Assembly (NCBI GenBank): GCA_022777455.1
Contig: JALFGI010000228.1
Span: forward strand, 1 to 14,951
Source of the DNA: Clostridiales bacterium
Lineage (GTDB): Bacteria; Bacillota_A; Clostridia; Oscillospirales; Oscillospiraceae
Length of the DNA: 14,951 nucleotides
Direction of reading: 5' to 3'
Notes under the pieces: model-generated
Seen by the model: only the letters and a program-made list of their open reading frames with translations
Told to the model about the DNA's origin: nothing
Database searches by the model: none
Made by a program: the position numbers and the translations under genes
In this document: positions 1 to 7,099 of the stretch, piece by piece
Position numbering within the stretch: the stretch's first letter is position 1
How the letters are laid out: each line of letters starts with the position of its first letter

Positions 1-25
1 GTATCTGCCCGCCAAATTACAATTT
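1..25 (-). repeat. End of a family-2 interspersed element, cut by the window edge
   Basis: Positions 14-25 are the 12-bp motif AAATTACAATTT, and positions 1-13 continue into what should be the inside of an element. The full 25 bases are the exact reverse complement of 14811-14835, the left end of the family-2 element at the right edge of the window. I infer that an element of the same family, in opposite orientation, lies just downstream of eutB with most of its body outside the window. Only the terminus is visible. Confidence 0.7.
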
Positions 26-55
26 ACCTGCTCATTTATTTCCAATAAACACCCG

Positions 56-1420
56 TCAGAAAATCAAACTGGAGCCGTCACCGGCTTTGGCTGTCAAATG
101 GCCGTTTTCCACGAAGCCCATTTTCTCCAGCCAGCGCTGGAATTCCGGGATGGCGGTTTTGCCGGTGATCTCCCGCAAAGCGGCGGTCTCCCGGAAGCCC
201 GTGGTCTGATAGTTCAGCATGATGTCATCCCCATGGGGGATGCCCATGAAATAGTTGCACCCAGCCAGAGTCAGAAGACTTGCCAGATTCTCAATGTCGT
301 TCTGGTCCGCCTTCATGTGGTTGGTGTAGCAGCAGTCGCAGCCCATGGGAATGCCGGTGAGCTTGCCCATAAAATGGTCCTCCAGCCCCGCCCGGGTCAC
401 CTGTCGGGCATCGTAGAGGTATTCCGGCCCGATGAAGCCCACCACCGTGTTCACCAGGAAGGGCGCAAAGCGCTTGGCAAAGCCATAGCACCGGGCCTCC
501 ATGGTTACCTGGTCGGTGTCGTAATGGGCGTTTGATGAAAGCTCGCTGCCCTGGCCGGTTTCAAAATACATCACATTGGGTCCCTCCGCGGTGCCCTGCT
601 TCAGCAGCAGCTGCCGGGCCTCCTCCAAGGTGGCCGCCGAGAAACCGAAGGCCTCGTTGCCCTTCTGGCTGCCGGCGATGGACTGGAAGATCAGATCGCA
701 GGGCGCGCCTTTTTTCACGGCCTTCATCTGAGCCGTCACATGGGCCAGCACGCAAATCTGGGTGGGAATGGCCCAGTGCTCCTTGATTTCCTGGAACCGG
801 CGCAGGATTTTTTCCACCTGCTCTGGGGAGTCGGTCACCGGGTTCAGGCCAATCACCGCGTCTCCGGCGCCGAAGGAAAGCCCCTCCAGGGTGGAGGCGG
901 TGATGCCCTCCGGGTCATCGGTGGTGTGGTTGGGCTGCAGGCGGCAGCTCAGGGTGCCGGGCAGACCGATGGTGGTGTTACAGTGGGCGGTGACGGTGAT
1001 TTTGTTCGCTGCGTAAATCAGGTCCAGGTTGCCCATCAGCTTGCACACGGCGGCCACCATCTCACTGGTTAACCCCCGGCTTAGCCTGCGGATGTCTGCC
1101 CCGGTAGTGTTCTCATCCAGAAGCCACTCCCGAAGCTCCGCCACGGTCCAGTCCTTAATCCTGCTGTACACCGCTTCGTTCACATCATCCTGGATGATTC
1201 TTGTCACTTCATCCTGCTCATAGGGCACCGCCGGGTTCTCCCGCAGATCGGCCAGGGTCAGGGCGGACAGCACCACCTTGGCGGCAACCCGCTCCTGGGC
1301 GCTCTCCGCCGCCAGGCCCGCCAGCTTATCACCGGTTTTCTCCTCGTTGGCCTTGGCAAGCACCTGCTTGATGTCCCGGAAAAGATATGTTTTTCCCAAA
1401 AGGGTGGTTTTCAGCTTCAT
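56..1420 (-). CDS. eutB: Ethanolamine ammonia-lyase, large (catalytic) subunit EutB
   Basis: EutB is the active-site subunit of the adenosylcobalamin-dependent lyase that converts ethanolamine to acetaldehyde and ammonia, normally inside the Eut microcompartment. The 454-residue length is normal for the family. Substrate-contacting residues known from the E. coli enzyme appear at the same numbering: R160 and Q162 (in CRLQPNHTTD), N193 (GLNPVTD), E287 (YFETGQGSE) and D362 (GCDCCYTNH). The start is fixed by a 4-base ATGA overlap with the eutT stop, which implies translational coupling. The position is unusual: EutB is normally encoded immediately before eutC, but here it is last in the visible cluster, after eutT, and about 1.9 kb from eutC. 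A repeat-element terminus lies about 30 bases past its stop. No terminator is visible before the window ends, so more eut genes could follow. Confidence 0.97.
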   Translation of the reverse strand: MKLKTTLLGKTYLFRDIKQVLAKANEEKTGDKLAGLAAESAQERVAAKVVLSALTLADLRENPAVPYEQDEVTRIIQDDVNEAVYSRIKDWTVAELREWLLDENTTGADIRRLSRGLTSEMVAAVCKLMGNLDLIYAANKITVTAHCNTTIGLPGTLSCRLQPNHTTDDPEGITASTLEGLSFGAGDAVIGLNPVTDSPEQVEKILRRFQEIKEHWAIPTQICVLAHVTAQMKAVKKGAPCDLIFQSIAGSQKGNEAFGFSAATLEEARQLLLKQGTAEGPNVMYFETGQGSELSSNAHYDTDQVTMEARCYGFAKRFAPFLVNTVVGFIGPEYLYDARQVTRAGLEDHFMGKLTGIPMGCDCCYTNHMKADQNDIENLASLLTLAGCNYFMGIPHGDDIMLNYQTTGFRETAALREITGKTAIPEFQRWLEKMGFVENGHLTAKAGDGSSLIF

Positions 1421-2109
1421 AACGTCCCTACTTTCCTTTTCTGCCGAATCATCAGCAGGTAAATGGCGCTGCTCAGCCGGTTCATGGCTTTGATCAAATC
1501 CCCCCGGGTTACCTGCCCATGGGGCCCAATGAAGGCCGCCGCTGCCGCCAGCTCCGCCTCTCTGGCTGCGCAGCGGGCCAGGTTCAGCTGGGCCATGACA
1601 GGGCCGTCGGCGGCTTCCGGCATGAAATGGGGCTGATTGTAGTAATCCTGGGGGAAATGGCTTCTGGCACGCAGCTCCTGCTCCGTCAGACCGCAGAGTT
1701 TTTCCTCTTCCACCGGCTCCCCCAGCACTTCCGCGCGCAGCAGCTTCCGGGCAAAGGTGAGAATCTCTCCCAGTTCCCGGTCATACTCCGGTGCCGCCAG
1801 ACGGCAGGCAAGTAACCTCGCCTCCAGGGAATCCATCTTCCCCCGGAATACGATCCGGGGGTGGGTCTTGGGCACCAGGGTGGTGCCGTCCAGATGGGTC
1901 ATGTGCTCCGGCTTTTCCTCGGTGAAGCCGCCCCCCAGCAGCCGGTAGCGCTCCGGCTTTGCCTCCTGGGCCGGGAGAATCTCAATCCGCTCCCGCAGGA
2001 GAAAGTCCCGGGCGGCGCTGGTGAGCTGGTCGTTTTTCCCCAGGAAGAACACCCGCTTTCCATCCCGGCTGCGGATGTTGGCCCGGGCCGCTTCCTCGGT
2101 ATAGAGCAT
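1417..2109 (-). CDS. eutT: EutT-type corrinoid (cob(I)alamin) adenosyltransferase
   Basis: EutT makes adenosylcobalamin, the cofactor of EutBC, from ATP and reduced cobalamin. The 230-residue product has the EutT core: a THLDGTTLVPKTHPRIVFRG segment at about residues 70-90, the adenosyltransferase helical bundle, and a C-terminal R-x-D-L-x-x-A-L/M-NRLSS-x-x-Y block (GDLIKAMNRLSSAIYLLMI). The cysteine-rich HX11CCX2C metal motif of the Salmonella enzyme is absent: the stretch just before THLDG contains no cysteine, so this is a short, metal-motif-less EutT of the kind also reported in Listeria. Its start overlaps the eutM stop by one base (TAATG) and its stop overlaps eutB (ATGA), placing it in one tightly coupled transcript. 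A general cobalamin-adenosyltransferase label is the only realistic alternative. Confidence 0.92.
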   Translation of the reverse strand: MLYTEEAARANIRSRDGKRVFFLGKNDQLTSAARDFLLRERIEILPAQEAKPERYRLLGGGFTEEKPEHMTHLDGTTLVPKTHPRIVFRGKMDSLEARLLACRLAAPEYDRELGEILTFARKLLRAEVLGEPVEEEKLCGLTEQELRARSHFPQDYYNQPHFMPEAADGPVMAQLNLARCAAREAELAAAAAFIGPHGQVTRGDLIKAMNRLSSAIYLLMIRQKRKVGTL

Positions 2110-2408
2110 TATTTCGTCCCGCCCGCCAGGGGTTTGCCCTTGGGCAGGATGTTGTCCACCTCCACGTGGGGCCGGGCAATCACATGGACGGAGATCAGCT
2201 CGCCTACCTTTTCCGCCGCTGCCGCACCGGCATCCGTGGCCGCCTTTACGGCGCCCACATCGCCCCGCACCATCACGGTGACCAGACCGCCGCCCACCTG
2301 TTCCTTGCCGATGAGCTGTACATTGGCGGACTTTACCATGGCGTCCGCCGCCTCGATGGCTCCAACCAGGCCTTTCGTTTCAATCATTCCCAAAGAATTC
2401 GTGTCCAT
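2109..2408 (-). CDS. eutM: Bacterial microcompartment hexameric shell protein (EutM/PduA type)
   Basis: This 99-residue protein is a single BMC domain. Such proteins form the hexagonal tiles of the microcompartment shell that holds ethanolamine catabolism and retains acetaldehyde. Visible family signatures are the N-terminal [19 protein letters not shown] strand-helix, the [19 protein letters not shown] central block with the pore-side KEQVGGG loop, and VISVH-like SVHVIARPH near residue 75. The length fits EutM (about 97 residues). The start has an upstream AGGAAC/AGGAAA Shine-Dalgarno region. It is separated from eutL, its upstream neighbour in the transcript, by a 283-base gap containing a family-2 repeat, and it is coupled to eutT by a TAATG overlap. 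The name EutM rather than PduA or CcmK rests mainly on the neighbours. Confidence 0.93.
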   Translation of the reverse strand: MDTNSLGMIETKGLVGAIEAADAMVKSANVQLIGKEQVGGGLVTVMVRGDVGAVKAATDAGAAAAEKVGELISVHVIARPHVEVDNILPKGKPLAGGTK

Positions 2409-2451
2409 TTTTTCCTGTTCCTTTCATTTTGAGTATGAGAAATAGAATGGT

Positions 2452-2670
2452 AAATTGTTGTTTAACGCACTGGCGCGGCAGCGTCCTTGGCTCTCCCTTT
2501 GGGAGAGCTGGCAGCCGTCAGGCTGACTGAGAGGGTACCGCAGGGAAGACAACAGCATCCTTAGATTCACAAGCCGTGTTGCCCTCTCAGTCTGCCCCTT
2601 ACGGGGCAGCCAGCTCCCCCATAGGGGGAGCCAAGGGGCGCGTCGGTTTCGGTACGCTAAATAACAATTT
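2452..2670. repeat. Family-2 MITE-like element between eutL and eutM
   Basis: This 219-bp block fills most of the eutL-eutM gap. It begins AAATTGTTGTTT (2452-2463) and ends AAATAACAATTT (2659-2670), terminal inverted repeats matching at 11 of 12 positions. The two halves are related inverted copies. The left half has hairpins GCTCTCCC/GGGAGAGC (2490-2508) and CAGCC/GGCTG (2512-2525). The right half has CTGCCCC/GGGGCAG (2592-2609) and GCTCCCCC/GGGGGAGC (2613-2631). ACTGAGAGGG occurs in both orientations. It has no coding capacity and no transposase. It would be transcribed inside the eut mRNA and could fold into a long structured segment. Mobility by a transposase supplied elsewhere is inference. 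Confidence 0.85.
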
Positions 2671-2691
2671 TTCCGCCGTTGCTTTGCATGT

Positions 2692-3318
2692 TCATTCCTT
2701 TGGCTGGGCTGCCACCTCCGCCACGCGCTCCCGGAAGGCGGAACAGGCGGCATCGCAGGCGGATTGGGTGCCGCTGAGCAGACCGCCGCCGAAATTGGTC
2801 TCGCTGGGGGGTGCGTACAGCCTGCACAGCTGCACATCCGCTGCCTTGAGCGCCGCGTCCATGGCGTACATGGCCTCCAGCGGCGGGGCAATCAGATAGG
2901 CCAGAGCGCTTCCAACCGGCACTCCCGCTTCCTTTGCCAGAAAGCTGCCCGCGCTGCTTACGGTGTGGGCCAAACAGGGCACACCGTTCAAATCCTCGAA
3001 GCCCACCCGGTGTAGTGCCGCCAGAGCCGCCTCCATGCCGCTGCGGGCATCCCCGGGGGTTCTCGCCGCCAGGATGCCGATGACCTCCCCGGCATTGGGG
3101 GTGGAGGCATTGGACGCCCCGGCGTAGAAGCTGCGGCTGTAGCCCACCTGCACGTCCGCCGCCTTGGTGGCTTCATCCAGGGCGATATAGGTGGCGTCGT
3201 CACAGTCCGTGGTGAGCATGGCCAGGGAGGGGTACCCCTCCGGCACCCCCAGCTCCTGGCATAGTCCCGGTGCGGCGTTGGCCAGATACCGCACCGCCAA
3301 TACCTTGACCGGAATCAT
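2692..3318 (-). CDS. eutL: Microcompartment trimeric (tandem-BMC) shell protein EutL
   Basis: EutL is a double-BMC-domain shell protein that forms pseudohexameric trimers with a gated pore. At 208 residues it is slightly shorter than the usual about 217. Recognisable EutL blocks are DCDDATYIALDEATKAADV (about 38-56), FYAGASNASTPNAGEVIGIL (about 64-83), YLIAPPLEAMYAMDAALKAA (about 141-160), and PPSETNFGGGLLSGTQSACDAAC near the C-terminus. The start codon overlaps the eutC stop by 4 bases (ATGA), the common eutC-eutL coupling. Downstream, a repeat-filled gap separates it from eutM. I see no unusual residue changes. Confidence 0.96.
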   Translation of the reverse strand: MIPVKVLAVRYLANAAPGLCQELGVPEGYPSLAMLTTDCDDATYIALDEATKAADVQVGYSRSFYAGASNASTPNAGEVIGILAARTPGDARSGMEAALAALHRVGFEDLNGVPCLAHTVSSAGSFLAKEAGVPVGSALAYLIAPPLEAMYAMDAALKAADVQLCRLYAPPSETNFGGGLLSGTQSACDAACSAFRERVAEVAAQPKE

Positions 3319-4223
3319 GCCCCTTCCTCCAGATGCAGCGCCACGCCGGAGACCTTTTTCTTCAGGATGGTTTCCAGAAGCTCCGCGATATGGGCCCCGG
3401 CCTCTACGGCGGGGGTACCCTGGGCATGGATATTGCTCACCACCGTGCGGCTGGATTCCAGCACACCGGTGCGGGGCTGATAGGTGATATAGGCGGACAT
3501 GCTCTTATCCGTCACCAGCCCGGGCCGTTCTCCCACCAGCATGCACACCAGCTCACATCCGGTGATGTCCCCGATGGCATCTCCCGCGCCTACCCGGCAG
3601 TACCGGACGAAAATGGGCGGAGCCGTTTCAACGCCTCGCAGCTTCAGTCCGTCCCGGATGGCCGCCACGCAGTCCAGGGCGTTTGCCAGAATGGCGGCAG
3701 AGGACAGTCCGTCCCCGATCACCAGCTGCACCCGGGGTGTTCCCGGGACGCTGGCCCGGATTTTTTGGGCGTTTTCCTCATCGAAGCACCTGCCCAGGTC
3801 CGGGCGGGTCAGATATTCGTCCTTGTCCCGGCACCGGGTTTTCACCTCCACCATGCCGTTTTTCTCTGCGAAATCCTCCGGCACCTGGGAAAACACCGTG
3901 TCCTGGGCCGCCGCATGGTCCGCCCGGAAGCGGAGCATGGTGAGGGTTTTGTATCTGGCCCCTGCCTTGCCGCAGCCCAGGCGGGCGGGGGTCTTCTCTT
4001 TCAGCTGCCGGAACTGCTCTCCCCTTTCCGGGTGCTCCACCAGGTAGAGCTTTCGCAGATTCAGCTCTGTCACATCCGGCACGAAGTCCCCGTCGGCATA
4101 CCCGGAATCGGGCCGGGTACTCTGGGGCGCGGTGGGATGGTAGTCGCTGGCCTTCACCGCGGGCTCCCGGCCCATCTGCCCCAATATCTCCGCCACCATG
4201 GCGGTGAGCTCCTGTTTGTTCAT
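3315..4223 (-). CDS. eutC: Ethanolamine ammonia-lyase, small subunit EutC
   Basis: EutC is the small subunit of ethanolamine ammonia-lyase. It contributes to binding of the cobalamin cofactor at the interface with EutB. The 302-residue product has the hallmark segment TPARLGCGKAGARYKTLTML followed by RFRADHAAAQDTVF (about residues 78-112), and the cobalamin-side blocks VQLVIGDGLSSAAI and GDITGCELVCMLVGERPG. The frame stays open further upstream, but the start at 4223 is chosen because GGAGGAAG lies just before it and the extra residues would come from a repeat. The N-terminus (MNKQELTAMVAEILGQMGRE) looks like an amphipathic encapsulation helix; the EutC N-terminus is known to target EutBC to the shell in enterobacteria. 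eutB, its usual upstream neighbour, is missing here. Confidence 0.96.
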   Translation of the reverse strand: MNKQELTAMVAEILGQMGREPAVKASDYHPTAPQSTRPDSGYADGDFVPDVTELNLRKLYLVEHPERGEQFRQLKEKTPARLGCGKAGARYKTLTMLRFRADHAAAQDTVFSQVPEDFAEKNGMVEVKTRCRDKDEYLTRPDLGRCFDEENAQKIRASVPGTPRVQLVIGDGLSSAAILANALDCVAAIRDGLKLRGVETAPPIFVRYCRVGAGDAIGDITGCELVCMLVGERPGLVTDKSMSAYITYQPRTGVLESSRTVVSNIHAQGTPAVEAGAHIAELLETILKKKVSGVALHLEEGA

Positions 4224-4233
4224 GACTTCCTCC
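4224..4233 (-). promoter_or_regulatory. Ribosome-binding site fixing the eutC start
   Basis: On the minus strand the bases before the ATG at 4221-4223 read GGAGGAAGTC, a near-perfect Shine-Dalgarno sequence at short spacing. A second in-frame ATG at 4233-4235 lies inside or upstream of this site and has no comparable signal. This decides the start. Confidence 0.8.
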
Positions 4234-4249
4234 ATTCTTGTAGACTTAC

Positions 4250-4517
4250 ACCGCACCCACTGTAGGGGCGGCTCGTAGCCGCCCGCAACGTAACGGAACT
4301 GCGTGTTCCGTTGAATGGTATCGCATCCGATGCCGTACGAATTCGCCAAACCTGGTTTTCGCAATGGAGTTATCCCGCACGGGAGGCTGCGAGCCTCCCC
4401 TACAGTTGGGACGGAACATGGCACGGATTCGCCCAACCAGGTTTATTTTCGTGGGCTGGTACTGCGCGGGAGGATGATATCCTCCCCTACAGTAGCTGGT
4501 ACGATAAATTAAAATTT
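4250..4517 (+). repeat. Family-1 structured element between eutA and eutC
   Basis: The 308-bp gap between eutA and eutC (4224-4531) is almost all repeat. It contains hairpin GGGCGGCT/AGCCGCCC (4266-4284), then GTTCCGTTGAATGGTATCG and a GTACGAATTCGCC segment, then two copies of the second hairpin: GGGAGGCT/AGCCTCCC (4381-4399) and GGGAGGAT/ATCCTCCC (4468-4486). Each second-type hairpin is followed by CCTACAGT. The right end is AAATTAAAATTT (4506-4517), a variant of the family terminus; the left terminus is not recognisable. The first part (4250 to about 4350) is closely similar to the element at 7764-8061. I found no eutB remnant in any frame. Confidence 0.85.
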
Positions 4518-4531
4518 AAAAACCCATCTTT

Positions 4532-5884
4532 CTATGTCTCCCTGGAATTCGCCCCATCTTGGGACAGCACCAGGGTCTTTACCACCACCGGAAAGGCCGG
4601 GCCCACCGGGGCGGCCACATCCAGGTAGCTCCCCCGGGACACCTTCACCCGATCCAGGCAGAGAATCGCCGCCTGCTGCCCCAGCCGCAGGGCCAGGGCC
4701 TGGCCCAGAGCCTTTGCCATGTCCTGCTCCAGGCAGAGGTAGATAGGGGGTGGTATTTGGGCCGCAATTTCCTCCGCCAGTTCCGAAACCGCTCCATAGG
4801 AGGGGGTGTTCAGCCCCGGTATCGCATAAAAACAGGGGTCTTCATATTGGTTTCTTTGGTCGATCTCTGTAATCACCGGTACGTTTTTCAGGGGAAAGGC
4901 CACCTTCTGGCAAAACACCGTGCTGCCGGACAGCTGGGTGCTGTGGCAGCCGGCCCCGATGACGGTGGCCCGGATGGTCTGGCTGCCCAATACATAGTTT
5001 CCTTTGCAAAGGGCGCTTTCCCGGATGGCCCTGCCCAGCAGGGGGCCCAAATCCCCATATTCCTGCCAGGGCACCTCCCGGTCAATGCAGTCTGCCACCC
5101 CGCCGGAAAAGGAAAGGGTGATTTCTTCTCCCGGTTCATTCAGGGGGAGTTTGGATGATGCCTCCCGGGTGGTCAGCTGCTCCAGGAGCCCATCCGAGGG
5201 TTTCAGCCCGGCGGCCATTTCCAGAGCGGAGGCCAGCAGTGCTGCCAGCGCCCGGGCCCGCTCCAGGGAGAGAACTTCTCCCACCCGGCCGGACCAGATG
5301 CCCTGCAGCACCGGGGAGACATAGGTCAGCACCCCGTTCTCCAGCTTGATGAGCCTGCCGCCCACGTTCAGACAGCCGGTGGCCGCAATCTCTCCCCGGC
5401 GAATGAGGGCCAGATTGCTGGTGCCTCCGCCGATGTCCATGTGGAGGAGCGTCCACCCGGTTTTCTCACTGTATTCCACTGCCCCGGCCCCCTTGGCGGC
5501 CAGCACGCTTTCCAGGTCCGGCCCGGCGGCGGCAACCACAAAGTCACCGGCCAGATCGGCCATGGCCTCCATCACGGCAGCGGCGTTTTCCTTTCGGCTG
5601 GTCTCTCCGGTGACGATGATGGCCCCGGTGTCCACCTCCTCCCGGCGGATGCCCGCGGCCCGGTATTCCCGTTCCACGATCTGACGCAGGGCGGCGGCAT
5701 CCATCCGCTTTTCCTCCAACAGCGGGGTGAAGTAAACCGGACTTTGGTACAGGATTTCCCGCTTTCCGATGGTGAATTCCGGCACCGAAAAGCCGGAAGC
5801 CCGGTTACTGACCTCCAGCCGGGACACCACCATCTGGGTGGAGGTGGTTCCCACGTCCAACCCCACGCTGAGCAGCTCAGCCAT
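4532..5884 (-). CDS. eutA: Ethanolamine ammonia-lyase reactivating factor EutA
   Basis: EutA is an actin/Hsp70-fold ATPase chaperone that reactivates EutBC by exchanging damaged cobalamin for adenosylcobalamin. The 450-residue length is typical. The two phosphate-binding loops of the fold are visible: GLDVGTTSTQMV at about residues 8-19 and MDIGGGTSNLALI at about 149-161. The family block IGAGCHSTQLSGSTVF lies in the C-terminal half, as do the ethanolamine-reactivase motifs NVGGRLIKLE and SFSGGVADCI. Its start overlaps the eutG stop by 8 bases (ATGGCTGA), so it is translationally coupled to eutG. Its stop is 14 bases from the end of the family-1 repeat that separates it from eutC. Confidence 0.95.
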   Translation of the reverse strand: MAELLSVGLDVGTTSTQMVVSRLEVSNRASGFSVPEFTIGKREILYQSPVYFTPLLEEKRMDAAALRQIVEREYRAAGIRREEVDTGAIIVTGETSRKENAAAVMEAMADLAGDFVVAAAGPDLESVLAAKGAGAVEYSEKTGWTLLHMDIGGGTSNLALIRRGEIAATGCLNVGGRLIKLENGVLTYVSPVLQGIWSGRVGEVLSLERARALAALLASALEMAAGLKPSDGLLEQLTTREASSKLPLNEPGEEITLSFSGGVADCIDREVPWQEYGDLGPLLGRAIRESALCKGNYVLGSQTIRATVIGAGCHSTQLSGSTVFCQKVAFPLKNVPVITEIDQRNQYEDPCFYAIPGLNTPSYGAVSELAEEIAAQIPPPIYLCLEQDMAKALGQALALRLGQQAAILCLDRVKVSRGSYLDVAAPVGPAFPVVVKTLVLSQDGANSRET

Positions 5885-6959
5885 GTCCCGTCACCTCGCC
5901 CAGAATCCGGCGAATCAGGAATTCCTCCACCTTGATGGGATTGGTTTCGATACACGGGTCCTCCAACACCGCCTCCACAATCATGGGCATGCTCTCGCTG
6001 ATTTTTCGGGGCGGAATCCCCGCCTGAGCCAGGGTCTGGGGCAAGCCCAGCTCCCGGCGCAGACGAAGCAGTCCGTTTTTTAAGTTTCGCAGGGCCACTG
6101 CGTCAGCGCTGCCCGCCATCCCGGCGCAACGGGCCAGCTCGGCATAGCGTGCGCCTGCCTTGGTGGCGTTGCAATCGATCACCGCCGGGAGCAGAATGGC
6201 GTTCAGTCTGCCGTGGGGCACATGGAACATCCCGCCCAGACTGTGGGAAATGGCATGACAGATGCCCAGCCCCGCCTGGGAGAAGGCCATGCCCGCCATG
6301 GTGGAGGCCAGGTGCATCCTGAGCCGCACCTCCTGCCTGCCAGCATAGGAGGCCGGCAGCACCGCATAGGCAATGCGGAAGCTCTCCCGGGCCAGCATGT
6401 CGGAGAAAGCACCGGCACCGGTTGCCACATAGGCCTCCAAAGCGTGGGTCAGCACATCAAAGCCGGAGTCCGCGATCAGCCCAGGGGGCAGCTCCTTCAG
6501 CAGGTCGCTGTCCAGAATGGCGGCGGCGGGCCGCAGCTTTTCATCCACCAAGGGATGCTTGGCCTTGCCGTGGGTGAGGATGGCGAAATCCGTCACCTCC
6601 GAACCGGAGCCGGAGGTGGTGGGAATAGCCACCAGCTTCACCTCTCCCTGGGCAAAATAGGCCATGGCCTTGGCACAGTCCATGGCGCTGCCGCCTCCCA
6701 GGGCAACCAACAAATCCGGGGCAAATTCCCGGAGCTTTGCGGTGCCCTCCGCCGCCAGAGCCACGGTGGGGTCTGGCTGAACCCGGTCAAAATATTCCAC
6801 CTGTTCCGCCTTCGCCAGAGCCGCAACCCGCTGGGCCGCACCGTTTTTCATAAAGTAGGGATCCGTTACCAGAAACACGCGCTTTGCCCCGAAGGTTTCC
6901 AAGGCCGAAACGGCGCCTGCACCGGCATAGATCCTGGTTGCTAAGGAGAATTCCTCCAT
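5877..6959 (-). CDS. eutG: Iron-containing (type III) alcohol dehydrogenase, EutG-like
   Basis: This 360-residue protein belongs to the iron-type alcohol dehydrogenase family and in this setting probably reduces acetaldehyde to ethanol while recycling NADH within the microcompartment. The nucleotide-binding GGGSAMDCAKA is at about residues 88-98 and the PTTSGSGSEVT loop at about 113-123. The metal ligands D168, H172 (FDVLTHALEAY), H235 (ICHAISHSLGG) and H249 (HVPHGRLNA) are all present, so it should be active. It is shorter than enterobacterial EutG (about 395) and lacks an obvious N-terminal targeting helix. It is the first gene of the visible eut transcript; a GGCGGGTGGG stretch precedes the ATG. 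The name follows gene context; a butanol- or propanediol-type dehydrogenase would look similar. Confidence 0.85.
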   Translation of the reverse strand: MEEFSLATRIYAGAGAVSALETFGAKRVFLVTDPYFMKNGAAQRVAALAKAEQVEYFDRVQPDPTVALAAEGTAKLREFAPDLLVALGGGSAMDCAKAMAYFAQGEVKLVAIPTTSGSGSEVTDFAILTHGKAKHPLVDEKLRPAAAILDSDLLKELPPGLIADSGFDVLTHALEAYVATGAGAFSDMLARESFRIAYAVLPASYAGRQEVRLRMHLASTMAGMAFSQAGLGICHAISHSLGGMFHVPHGRLNAILLPAVIDCNATKAGARYAELARCAGMAGSADAVALRNLKNGLLRLRRELGLPQTLAQAGIPPRKISESMPMIVEAVLEDPCIETNPIKVEEFLIRRILGEVTGHG

Positions 6960-7071
6960 TTACCCACCCGCCTTTTCAGCAGTAGTATGTCCGGGCAGCA
7001 GCAGAAAATGTATGGGCAGGAGGAATTTTTTCTCCCCATCAAAAAAAGTGGTAGGAAAATGAGAACAAATG

Positions 7072-7080
7072 TGTTATGAT
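7072..7080 (+). promoter_or_regulatory. Extended -10 promoter for the ruv operon, with a LexA-like overlap
   Basis: TGTTATGAT at 7072-7080 is an extended -10 element (TG-N-TATGAT) with no good -35 at the expected distance (TAGGAA at 7052-7057). It lies 20 bases upstream of the small-protein ATG at 7100. The sequence AGAACAAATGTGTT (7062-7075) overlaps it and keeps one GAAC half of the Firmicute LexA box, but the other half is degenerate. In the 140-bp divergent region I found no consensus promoter or antiterminator hairpin pair for the leftward eutG. Confidence 0.5.
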
Positions 7081-7099
7081 ACCCTTTGAGGTGAAATCC

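Noticed and set aside
4224..4436. N-terminal extension of eutC
   Set aside because: It would be translated from a repeat element, while GGAGGAAG directly precedes the ATG at 4223.
4250..4517. CRISPR array
   Set aside because: The repeats are few, hairpin-based, unevenly spaced and dispersed in both orientations, without spacers of regular length or cas genes.
6960..7099. EutV-type antiterminator leader or cobalamin riboswitch before eutG
   Set aside because: The 140-bp region is too short for a cobalamin riboswitch, and I could not find paired hairpins followed by a terminator.
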